11,938 nt of DNA from Microbacteriaceae bacterium. Lineage in GTDB: Bacteria; Actinomycetota; Actinomycetes; Actinomycetales; Microbacteriaceae. The notes beneath the pieces are model-generated. The model was not told the DNA's origin and did not search any database. It saw only the letters and a program-made list of their open reading frames with translations. The translations under genes and the position numbers were made by a program. This document shows positions 5,738 to 11,938 of this stretch, piece after piece. The stretch covers positions 1-11,938 of the forward strand of contig JAKONM010000022.1 of NCBI GenBank assembly GCA_022701925.1, read 5' to 3'. Every line of letters begins with the position of its first letter. The first letter of the stretch is position 1.

Positions 5738-7417
5738 TCAGGCCAGCACGTCGAAGCCGGCGGTGCTGGACAGCGTGGGCCGGGCCGAGGCGGCGGCCGT
5801 GATCGGCGCGCCGGACCGGCCGCCCCAGTTCGGGACGGCGGGCTGCCACGGCGCGCGCGCGTCACGGCCGCCGCGGGGGTCGGCCCCCGGCTGGTCGCGG
5901 GGCCCGGGCTGCGGGGCGTCGCCGGTGCCGACGCCCACGCTGGTGCTGGAGCCGCCGCCACCCGCGCCCAGGTCGCGCCGCAGGTCGGGCAGCATCGCCT
6001 TCAGCGCGTCCCGCGCGTCGGGGGTCGGCGCGAACAGCTGCACGTCCAGGTCGCCGTGCGCCAGGTGCGCGTGCACGGTCACGGGTCCCAGGTTCTCGGG
6101 CGTCACCCGGACGACGACGACGTGCTCGCCGTCGGGGGCGGTTCGCAGCAGCAGGATCGGCTCCACCAGCTGGTCGGGCAGGGAGGGCGGCGCCGCGACG
6201 GCCGCCGGTGCCGCCGTCGCGACGGCGACGGGCGTCGCCTGGACCGCGGGAGCGGCGGCGACCGGTGTCCCGGCCGCGTCGGCGGTCTCGGTGCGGGTCG
6301 AGGCGCGGATGCCGACGTCTCCCAGGCCGGCCCGTGGCGCGGCGACGGGGAGGAAGGCGGCGGACGAGGGCGCTGCCGGGGCCGCGGTCGGGTCGGGCGT
6401 CGCGACGCTCCCCGCGACCGGCGACGCGGTGAGCGCTGCAGCGGCCTGCGCCGGCACCGCGGCCGCGTCGACGGCGTCCGGCGCCGGAGCCGCCGTCGCC
6501 GCCGGCTGCCGGACCGCGAGGGCAGCCGGCAGGGGGGCGTGCGCCGCGCCGGCGACGGCGAGCGCCGCGGCGACGACGGGCGCAGCGGCGGCCGTGGTCG
6601 CGCCCTGTGCCGCAGCGGTGACGGGTGCCTCCGCCCGCTGGGGCGCCGGGGTCCGCGTGCTCGACGCCCCAGCGGACTCCCCCGCGACGACGACCGCGGG
6701 GTCACCGGCGACCGCACCGGGCCCCGCGGGCAGGGGCGTCGCCGCATCGGACGCGGCGGTCGCCGTCACCACCGGGGAGGACCCGGTCGCGGGCGCCGAC
6801 GCCGGTGCCGACGCCGTCTGCGCGGCGACCGGCTGCGGCACGATCGGAACGACCAGCGGCGTGAGCCCGGCGGCGATCGCCGACCCGGCGGAGGCGGCGT
6901 CCGCGGCGTCGACCGAAGGATCGGATTCGTCGGCGGTGCCGCCCCGCTCCCGCCTGCCCGTCGGCGCGGGCGTGGTGGCTGCTCCAGCGAGCACGTCCGC
7001 CCCCGGCGCGCCGGACGTCGCCTCGGGAGCGCCGTCTGCGGCGCCCTGCGGCAGTGCGACTCCGCCGGTGAGGGCCATCGCGTGCGCCGGGGTGCCGTTC
7101 GAAGCAGAGGCGGACGCGGGGGCGGCCGCCTGCGCGCTGGCCAGGGCCAGCGCCAGCTGCGCGGGCAGCGCCGCCGATGCGCCGACGGTCGCGGCACCCG
7201 TGGTCGCGGTGCCGGTCGTGCCGGCGGTCGCAGACGGGTCGACGGCCGCACCCGCACCCGCACCCGCACCCGCACCCGCATCGGCGGTCGCAGTCGCACC
7301 GAGCCCGGCCAGCAGCTGCGCGAACGCCGCGGTGGCGCCTGCCGCAGTGCGGGGCGACGTGCCCTGCTGCGGCACGGCGGCCGGGTCCAGCAGTCCCTGC
7401 GCGATCGTCGTCCCCAC
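5738..7417 (-). CDS. fliK: FliK, hook-length control protein
   Basis: 559 residues from the GTG at 7415-7417, 2 bases after the stop of the peptidase gene; the longer open frame upstream only overlaps that gene. The first 40 residues include AAFAQLLAGLG (30-40). A very long Ala/Pro/Thr/Val-rich stretch follows (about 40-410), the expected flexible ruler. The conserved C-terminal hook-length domain (about 413-484) is recognised by VVVVRVTPENLGPVTVHAHL with PENLG at 440-444, then LDVQLFAPTPDARDALKAML. A Pro/Gly-rich tail of about 75 residues completes the protein. FliK is exported during hook growth and switches the export gate (FlhB) from hook to filament proteins. The low-complexity region contains a hexanucleotide repeat. 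flgD begins 15 bases after its stop. Confidence 0.9.
   Translation of the reverse strand: MGTTIAQGLLDPAAVPQQGTSPRTAAGATAAFAQLLAGLGATATADAGAGAGAGAGAAVDPSATAGTTGTATTGAATVGASAALPAQLALALASAQAAAPASASASNGTPAHAMALTGGVALPQGAADGAPEATSGAPGADVLAGAATTPAPTGRRERGGTADESDPSVDAADAASAGSAIAAGLTPLVVPIVPQPVAAQTASAPASAPATGSSPVVTATAASDAATPLPAGPGAVAGDPAVVVAGESAGASSTRTPAPQRAEAPVTAAAQGATTAAAAPVVAAALAVAGAAHAPLPAALAVRQPAATAAPAPDAVDAAAVPAQAAAALTASPVAGSVATPDPTAAPAAPSSAAFLPVAAPRAGLGDVGIRASTRTETADAAGTPVAAAPAVQATPVAVATAAPAAVAAPPSLPDQLVEPILLLRTAPDGEHVVVVRVTPENLGPVTVHAHLAHGDLDVQLFAPTPDARDALKAMLPDLRRDLGAGGGGSSTSVGVGTGDAPQPGPRDQPGADPRGGRDARAPWQPAVPNWGGRSGAPITAAASARPTLSSTAGFDVLA
7251..7280. repeat. Hexanucleotide tandem repeat (CCCGCA x5) inside fliK
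   Basis: Five perfect copies of CCCGCA on the plus strand, preceded by a partial copy GCCGCA. On the coding strand it is read as alternating Ala-Gly codons within the FliK ruler region. Because the unit is six bases, gain or loss of copies changes length by two residues without breaking the frame. Confidence 0.9.
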
Positions 7418-7419
7418 GG

Positions 7420-8262
7420 TCAGCCCCCCGCTCCCAGCAGTGCCGAGCGCGCGGCCAGCAGCTGCTGCGCGGTCGAGCTCGATCCCGTGCCGCCCGTGGA
7501 CGACAGCAGGGAGGACATCGGGTCGGTCGATCCGGTGGCGCTCGTGGAGCCGAGCATCGCGCTCAGCGATCCCGCGGCGCTGCCGCCCCCGTCCGTGTTC
7601 GCGCCGTACATCCCCAGCATCGCGGTTGCCTGCGCGAGCGCCGCCGACGACGCGGTCGCGGAGGCACCGGCGCTCGCCCCGGCGACCGGGGAGGCCCCGC
7701 CCGCCGCCGCGTCGTCCGTCGCGGGCACGACCCGCCGGATGGTCGTGATGTCCGAGTCGTCGAACCAGGCCTTCTGCACCGACACGGTGCGGCCGGGGTA
7801 CGGCGCGTGGATCGCCTGCCCGTTCCCCATCCAGATCGCGATGTGGTCCCCGCCGTTCAGCACGATCAGATCGCCGGGCTTCGCGTCCTTCAACGAGTCG
7901 ACCTCCTGCCCGATCTCCTGCTGCTGGTGCACCAGCCGGGGCACGTCGACGCCCAGGCTCGTGAACGACGCCTGCACCAGGCCGCTGCAGTCGATGCCGC
8001 TCTTCGACTCGCCGCCCAGCACGTAGGGCACGCCCTTGTACTGCAGCGCCGCCTGCACCACGTCGTCGCCCGTCACGCCGGTGCCGCTCAGCGTCGCGCC
8101 GCTCGTGGAGGCGGTCGCGGCGGTCCCGCCGGTCGAGGTCGCCCCGGACAGGGCGGTCGCGAAGGCGGCGCCGGAGCCGGTGGAGGTCGTCGGCTGCGGG
8201 GCGAGCATCGCGATGCGCGCCTGGATGTCGGCGATCTGCGCGGGGATCTCGGCGATGCTCAT
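7420..8262 (-). CDS. NlpC/P60 (C40) cell-wall cysteine peptidase of the flagellar operon
   Basis: 280 residues, ATG start at 8260-8262 overlapping the fliJ stop (ATGA). The catalytic NlpC/P60 domain spans about residues 63-180. It has the nucleophile in DCSGL (Cys92), the base in GDHIAIWMG (His140) and the third polar residue in AIHAPYPG (His152). Family members cut peptidoglycan stem peptides. There is no signal peptide or membrane helix; the N-terminus (MSIAEIPAQIADIQ) is amphipathic. Residues 31-40 read GAAFATALSG, a pattern shared with FliK. A Ser/Thr/Ala/Gly-rich tail (about 181-280) follows. Its place between fliJ and fliK, with overlapping ends, suggests that it is exported through the flagellar apparatus and opens the thick wall for the rod, the job done by FlgJ in Proteobacteria. 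That role is inferred; the enzyme family is clear. Confidence 0.92.
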   Translation of the reverse strand: MSIAEIPAQIADIQARIAMLAPQPTTSTGSGAAFATALSGATSTGGTAATASTSGATLSGTGVTGDDVVQAALQYKGVPYVLGGESKSGIDCSGLVQASFTSLGVDVPRLVHQQQEIGQEVDSLKDAKPGDLIVLNGGDHIAIWMGNGQAIHAPYPGRTVSVQKAWFDDSDITTIRRVVPATDDAAAGGASPVAGASAGASATASSAALAQATAMLGMYGANTDGGGSAAGSLSAMLGSTSATGSTDPMSSLLSSTGGTGSSSTAQQLLAARSALLGAGG

Positions 8263-8690
8263 CGCTCGCCCTCCGCCGTGTCGACGGCGCGCATGCGGCC
8301 CGCCAGCTCGTCGAGCACCGTCTGCTCGGCGCGCAGCTCGACCATGCGCTGCTCGGCGTCGTGCTTCTCCTCGAGCTTCTCGACGGCACGCACCTCGCGC
8401 TTCGCGGCCCGGTGGCGCTCCTCCGCCTCGGCCACCACCATCCGCTGCGACTCGACCAGGGCAGCGAGGTCGGCCAGCATCGTGGCGCTCGAGGCGCGGG
8501 CGGCGGAGATGGCCGCGATGCCGCGCACGTCGCGGGCGTCGTGCCCGTGGTCGGACAGCTGGTCCAGCAGCTGGTGGCGCTCCTGCGCCAGCTCCGACGC
8601 GCGCGAGCGGGAGCGCACCATGTCGTGCGCGGCCCGCTCCTCCCCCAGCTTGCGCAGGCGCAGCAGACCCGCCAGGCCGAACACCACCAT
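8259..8690 (-). CDS. fliJ: FliJ, flagellar export stalk/chaperone protein
   Basis: 143 residues, ATG start at 8688-8690 overlapping the fliI stop by one base (TGATG); the longer reading upstream lies within fliI. The protein is almost entirely charged, Ala-rich helix with heptad spacing, consistent with the antiparallel coiled coil of FliJ. The N-terminus (FGLAGLLRLRKLGEERAA) matches the family pattern of a hydrophobic/basic start followed by Glu-rich helix. FliJ sits in the centre of the FliI hexamer, links it to FlhA and recycles chaperones. Sequence conservation is low in this family. The call depends on length (typically 140-150 residues), coiled-coil character and position right after fliI. 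Confidence 0.87.
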   Translation of the reverse strand: MVVFGLAGLLRLRKLGEERAAHDMVRSRSRASELAQERHQLLDQLSDHGHDARDVRGIAAISAARASSATMLADLAALVESQRMVVAEAEERHRAAKREVRAVEKLEEKHDAEQRMVELRAEQTVLDELAGRMRAVDTAEGER

Positions 8691-10012
8691 CAGTCGAGCC
8701 CCATCGCCCTCACGAGCAGCGCCAGCCGCTGCCACGCCTCGTCGGCGGGGGTGACGTCCTCCATGTCCTGCTGCAGGAACGCCTCGATCTGGCCGGAGAA
8801 GGCGACCGCGGCGTCGACCCGCGGGTTCGACCCGGCCGCGTAGGCGCCCACGTCCAGCAGGTCCTGCACGCCGCGGCGGGCGGCCATGGCGCTGCGCAGC
8901 GCGCGGGCGGCGGCCTGCTGCTCCCGGCTGGTGACGCGCGTCGCGACGCGCGACACGGAGCCGAGCACGTCGATGGAGGGGAAGTGCCCGGCGGTCGCCA
9001 GCCTGCGGTCCAGCACGACGTGGCCGTCGAGGATCGATCGCGCGGTGTCGGCGATCGGCTCGTTGTGGTCGTCGCCGTCGACCAGCACCGTGTAGATGCC
9101 GGTGACCGAGCCGACGGGGCCCGTGCCGGCGCGCTCCAGCAGGCGTGCCAGCAGCCCGAAGGTGCTCGGCGGGTAGCCGCGCGTGGCCGGCGGCTCGCCC
9201 GCGGCCAGGCCGATCTCGCGCTGCGCCATGGCCACGCGGGTCAGCGAGTCCATCATCAGCAGGGCGTGCGCGCCGCGGTCGCGGAACGACTCGGCGATGC
9301 GGGTGGCGGTGAACGCCGCCCGGGCGCGGGTCAGCGCGGGCTGGTCCGCGGTCGAGACGATCACCACGGAACGGGCCAGGCCCTCCGGCCCCAGGTCGTC
9401 CTCCAGGAACTCGCGCACCTCGCGGCCGCGCTCACCGATCAGCGCGATCACGTTCACCTGCGCGTCGGTGCCGCGGGCGATCATCGACAGCAGCGACGAC
9501 TTGCCGACGCCGGAGCCGGCGAACAGGCCGATGCGCTGCCCGCGGCCGACCGCCGTCAGCGTGTCCAGCGCGCGCACGCCGAGCGCGACCGGGGTGTCGA
9601 TGCGGGCGCGCTCGAGCGCGGAGGGCGCCTCGGCGTCCACCGGCACGCGCTCGTCGAACTGCAGCGGGCCCAGGCCGTCGATCGGCCGACCGGTCGCGTC
9701 GAGCACGCGGCCCAGCAGGCCGAGCCCGGTCGGCACCGTCATCCGGCGGCCGGTGGGGCGCACCGCCGCGCCCACGTGCAGCCCGTCGATGCGGTCGACG
9801 GGCATCAGGGTCAGGCCGTCGTCCGACACCGCGACGACCTCGGCACGGTCGCGCCGGTCGCCGATCAGCACGATCTCGCCGACGCCCGCGTCGACGCCGC
9901 GCACCACGATGCCCAGGCCGACCGCGGAGACCACGCGGCCGACGCGCTCCGGTGCGGCGGCCGCGGCGAGCCGGGCCCGGGCGGCGCCCGTCAGCCCGTC
10001 GACGGCGGTCAT
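8690..10012 (-). CDS. fliI: FliI, flagellum-specific export ATPase
   Basis: 440 residues. The start is the ATG at 10010-10012, overlapping the fliH stop (ATGA); an 18-residue longer reading within fliH is rejected. An N-terminal beta-barrel covers about 1-95. The RecA-like core has Walker A GSGVGKS (166-172), the catalytic glutamate in GERGRE (Glu194) and Walker B LLMMD (251-255). The type III ATPase signature GEPPATRGYPPS is at 272-283, and the small helical C-terminal domain starts at about 370. It hydrolyses ATP as a hexameric ring at the base of the export gate, with FliH and FliJ, to help unfold and load export cargo. It is the most conserved protein in the window. Confidence 0.98.
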   Translation of the reverse strand: MTAVDGLTGAARARLAAAAAPERVGRVVSAVGLGIVVRGVDAGVGEIVLIGDRRDRAEVVAVSDDGLTLMPVDRIDGLHVGAAVRPTGRRMTVPTGLGLLGRVLDATGRPIDGLGPLQFDERVPVDAEAPSALERARIDTPVALGVRALDTLTAVGRGQRIGLFAGSGVGKSSLLSMIARGTDAQVNVIALIGERGREVREFLEDDLGPEGLARSVVIVSTADQPALTRARAAFTATRIAESFRDRGAHALLMMDSLTRVAMAQREIGLAAGEPPATRGYPPSTFGLLARLLERAGTGPVGSVTGIYTVLVDGDDHNEPIADTARSILDGHVVLDRRLATAGHFPSIDVLGSVSRVATRVTSREQQAAARALRSAMAARRGVQDLLDVGAYAAGSNPRVDAAVAFSGQIEAFLQQDMEDVTPADEAWQRLALLVRAMGLD

Positions 10013-10740
10013 GCGTCGCCGCCCGACAGCGCCCGGCGCACGCGCTCGACCGCGCTGGCGATGCACGCGTCGACCACGCCGTCGGGCAGGTCGACCATCG
10101 CGTCGCCGCGCTGCAGCCGCGCGTCCGGCACCAGCTGCAGGCCGGGGTCGTCGGTGGACACCGCGGCCACGAGCTCCAGGTCGGCCGGATGCATCCGCAC
10201 GGTGCGCACCGGAGCCGGACCGGCCGCCTCGAGGGCCCGGCGCAGCGCTGCTGCGGCGGCGCCCTCCCGGTCCTCCATGATCGCGCGGCCCAGGATCATG
10301 CCGGCGATCTCGATCGCGGCGGACAGCACCGACTCCTCCGTGCCCTCCAGGGAGGCGGTCGTCTGCGCGTTCAGCGCACCTGCCGTCACGTGCAGGGCGT
10401 CGAGCGCGCTGCGCAGCCCGTCGATCTCGGTGCTCAGCACGCGGTCCGACTCGGCCCGCAGCGCGACGCGGTCGGCCGCCAGCGTCTCGGTGGCGGCCTT
10501 GCGCCCGGCGGCGTAGCCCGCGGCGTGCCCCTGCACGCGCGCCCGCTCGTGCACCTCGGGCGTCTCGTCCTTCACCAGCTCGGGGAAGGCCAGCGGCGTC
10601 ATCCGCACGGCGACCGGGCGGGTGCGCATGTCGTCCGCGTCGAAGGCCACCGGGGCGGGCTGACGGACGCGCGGGCGAGCCGGCGCCGGGGCGCCCAGCT
10701 CGGGGAACGCGATGGGCGCGAATGCGGCGCTAGTCGACAT
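10009..10740 (-). CDS. fliH: FliH, stator/regulator of the export ATPase
   Basis: 243 residues, ATG start at 10738-10740, lying 11 bases inside the fliG end, with a strong Shine-Dalgarno GGAGGAAG at 10744-10751. The N-terminal 60 residues are Pro-rich and disordered-looking, with a repeated short motif: APIAFPEL (8-15), APVAFDAD (29-36) and TPLAFPEL (48-55). A helical part follows with small-residue spacing (GHAAGYAAGR, 71-80), typical of the GxxxG-rich FliH coiled coil. The C-terminal domain ends in MVDLPDGVVDACIASAVERV (215-234), which corresponds to the usual 'IDASLxxQLERI' end that binds FliI. FliH tethers FliI to FliN at the C-ring. Confidence 0.92.
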   Translation of the reverse strand: MSTSAAFAPIAFPELGAPAPARPRVRQPAPVAFDADDMRTRPVAVRMTPLAFPELVKDETPEVHERARVQGHAAGYAAGRKAATETLAADRVALRAESDRVLSTEIDGLRSALDALHVTAGALNAQTTASLEGTEESVLSAAIEIAGMILGRAIMEDREGAAAAALRRALEAAGPAPVRTVRMHPADLELVAAVSTDDPGLQLVPDARLQRGDAMVDLPDGVVDACIASAVERVRRALSGGDA

Positions 10741-11842
10741 ATTCTTCCTCCGGCTCGGCGGGCCCCGTGTCGGGGACGTCGGTCTCCTCGGCCGCGGCGT
10801 CCTCGCCCGCGACCTGCTTCAGCTCCAGGCCGGTGGTGCCGGCCAGCTCGCGCACGGCGCGGACGACGACGTTGCGGGCGTCGTCCACCTGCCGCTTCGG
10901 CACGCGACCCAGCTCCGCGGCCTCCTCGGCCAGGGACTCCCGGTTGCGCTCCGACATGTTCCCGGTGATCGCGGTCGAGATCTCGGAGGGCGCGCCCTTC
11001 AGGGCCAGCGCCAGCGTCGCCAGGTCGATGCCGCGCAGCACCTGCTGCAGGTCGCGGTCCTGCAGCCGCGGCACGTCCTCGAACGAGAGCATGCGCGCGC
11101 GCACCTCGTCCGCCAGGTTCGCGTCGCGGTCGCGCAGGCCGTCCAGCAGCGCGCCCTCGTCGGCCGGAGCGGCGTGGTTCATGATGTCGACCAGGGGCTG
11201 CACGCGCAGCTGCGGGACGCCGGGCTCCCCCTCGTCCTCCTCCACGAACACCGTCTGCGACGCGGCGATGCGGGCGCGACGGCGCAGCACGTCGGCGATG
11301 ATGCCGCCGGCCTCCGGCGCGGGCGAGCTCATGGTCGCGACGGCCTGGGCGATGTCGACGCGGCGGTCGGGCGCCTGCGCCATCAGGATCTTCGCCGCCA
11401 GGTCGGGGCCCAGCTGCACCAGCACGAACGCGACCGTCTCGGCCGCGTCGTCCTCCAGCAGACCGAGCACCCGGGGCAGCTCCAGCTCCTCCAGGAAGGC
11501 GAAGGTGGCGCTGGAGCCGGGCGCCGCGATGTGCTCCAGCAGCTCGGTCTGCCGCTCCCCCTCGAAGGCGGCCTCGATCAGCTGCGTCGCCACGTCGTGG
11601 CCGGTCTGCTCGACGGCCTCGACGGGCTGCTCGACCAGGTCCTTGAACTGCTCGATGGCGACCATCGCGTCGCGGCCGCTCACCGTGCGCATGCGCGCCA
11701 TCTCGGCGGTGATCTCCTCCGCCTCCTCGGGGCTGAAGGTGCGCAGCACGGCGGAGGCGCGCTCCGTGCTCATGTTCATCAGCACCAGCGCGGCCTTCTG
11801 CACACCGCTCAGCTCGCGGGTCTCCAGCTCCACGGCGCTCAC
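10730..11842 (-). CDS. fliG: FliG, flagellar rotor/switch protein
   Basis: 370 residues, GTG start at 11840-11842 overlapping the fliF stop. The N-terminal domain that binds FliF has ALVLMNMSTERASAVLRTF (18-36) and EEAEEITAEMARM. The middle domain normally opens with LxxEHPQT, but here residues 130-136 read EDDAAET. The C-terminal torque domain is well kept: LSFEDVPRLQDRDLQQVLR (252-270), LALALKGAP (277-285) and NMSER (295-299). The position usually occupied by Arg in 'DDRSIQR' is Gln. An acidic tail of about 27 residues (344-370) makes the protein longer than the usual 330-340. FliG receives torque from MotA and passes the switch signal from FliM. Confidence 0.96.
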   Translation of the reverse strand: MSAVELETRELSGVQKAALVLMNMSTERASAVLRTFSPEEAEEITAEMARMRTVSGRDAMVAIEQFKDLVEQPVEAVEQTGHDVATQLIEAAFEGERQTELLEHIAAPGSSATFAFLEELELPRVLGLLEDDAAETVAFVLVQLGPDLAAKILMAQAPDRRVDIAQAVATMSSPAPEAGGIIADVLRRRARIAASQTVFVEEDEGEPGVPQLRVQPLVDIMNHAAPADEGALLDGLRDRDANLADEVRARMLSFEDVPRLQDRDLQQVLRGIDLATLALALKGAPSEISTAITGNMSERNRESLAEEAAELGRVPKRQVDDARNVVVRAVRELAGTTGLELKQVAGEDAAAEETDVPDTGPAEPEEEYVD

Positions 11843-11938
11843 GCCCTGGTCCGGTCACCCATGAGGGCGCGCAGGTACTCCGCGGTCTGGGCGGGATCGG
11901 CGCCGGCCAGCGCGTCGACGTCGGCCTGCATCTGCGCG
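11839..11938 (-). CDS. fliF: FliF, MS-ring protein (C-terminal 32 residues only)
   Basis: Only the last 32 codons lie in the window; the gene enters from beyond base 11938. The stop TGA (11839-11841) overlaps the fliG GTG start. The visible end reads DPAQTAEYLRALMGDRTRA, the 'P-x-x-x-A-x-x-[LI]-R-x-[WL]-[LM]' helix that ends FliF and docks into the FliG N-terminal domain. The call rests on this short helix plus the invariant fliF-fliG order. Confidence 0.85.
   Translation of the reverse strand, partial: AQMQADVDALAGADPAQTAEYLRALMGDRTRA

Noticed and set aside
7251..7280. CCCGCA repeat as an on/off phase-variation switch
   Set aside because: The unit is a multiple of three, so copy changes keep the frame; only the FliK linker length could vary.
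5219..8026. Very long open frame on the plus strand (935 codons)
   Set aside because: It is antisense to the well-supported flgD, fliK and peptidase genes. The product is Arg/Gly/Pro-rich low complexity with no family resemblance. Such shadows are expected at this GC content.
7418..8389. Long upstream extension of fliK through the peptidase gene
   Set aside because: It overlaps the full peptidase gene in another frame and gives Arg-rich nonsense; the GTG at 7415-7417 fits the operon spacing.
8259..8735. Longer FliJ reading starting at 8735
   Set aside because: The extra 15 residues lie inside the conserved end of fliI; the ATG at 8688-8690 gives a TGATG junction and a normal FliJ length.
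8036..10516. Long plus-strand open frame opposite fliJ, fliI and fliH
   Set aside because: The opposite strand encodes a textbook FliI with all ATPase motifs; the plus-strand product has no recognisable domain.

Overview
The window is one uninterrupted stretch of a flagellar biosynthesis operon. Every gene lies on the minus strand, so transcription runs from high to low coordinates. In reading order the genes are fliF (3' end only), fliG, fliH, fliI, fliJ, a gene for an NlpC/P60 (C40) cysteine peptidase, fliK, flgD, flgE, flbD, motA, motB, fliM, fliN and fliO (5' end only). GC content is very high, and GTG starts are frequent (fliG, fliK, motB, fliM, fliO). There is no outer-membrane ring gene, FlbD is present, and FlgD is short. 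Together these suggest a high-GC Gram-positive bacterium of the Actinobacteriota. A soil Thermoleophilia/Solirubrobacterales-type organism is my guess, but I cannot fix the genus from the sequence.

Region 1 (11938 to 8259) holds the MS-ring and rotor end plus the export ATPase complex: FliF tail, FliG rotor protein, FliH stator of the ATPase, FliI ATPase and FliJ stalk. These genes overlap by 1 to 11 bases and are probably translationally coupled. Region 2 (8262 to 3960) holds rod and hook building: a wall hydrolase without a signal peptide, the hook-length protein FliK, the hook cap FlgD and the hook protein FlgE. Region 3 (3819 to 1825) holds FlbD and the MotA/MotB stator. Region 4 (1742 to 1) holds the switch proteins FliM and FliN and the start of FliO, which belongs to the export apparatus.

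The tight packing is broken only three times, by gaps of about 140, 140 and 82 bases before flgE, flbD and fliM. Each gap contains hairpins and GGA motifs at or near the start of the next gene. The gap before flbD is the most striking. It has a strong terminator-like hairpin after flgE, then two small hairpins that both show the loop CGGA, the second overlapping the Shine-Dalgarno sequence. This layout resembles a CsrA-controlled leader.

Other points of interest are the peptidase, which has a motif typical of early flagellar export substrates; coordinated loss of the classical FliG EHPQ and FliM GGxG motifs; a FliM without the CheY-binding N-terminal peptide; a repeated short motif in the FliH N-terminus; a His-rich MotB tail; and the absence of fliL. 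I saw no mobile elements, CRISPR arrays, tRNA or rRNA genes.
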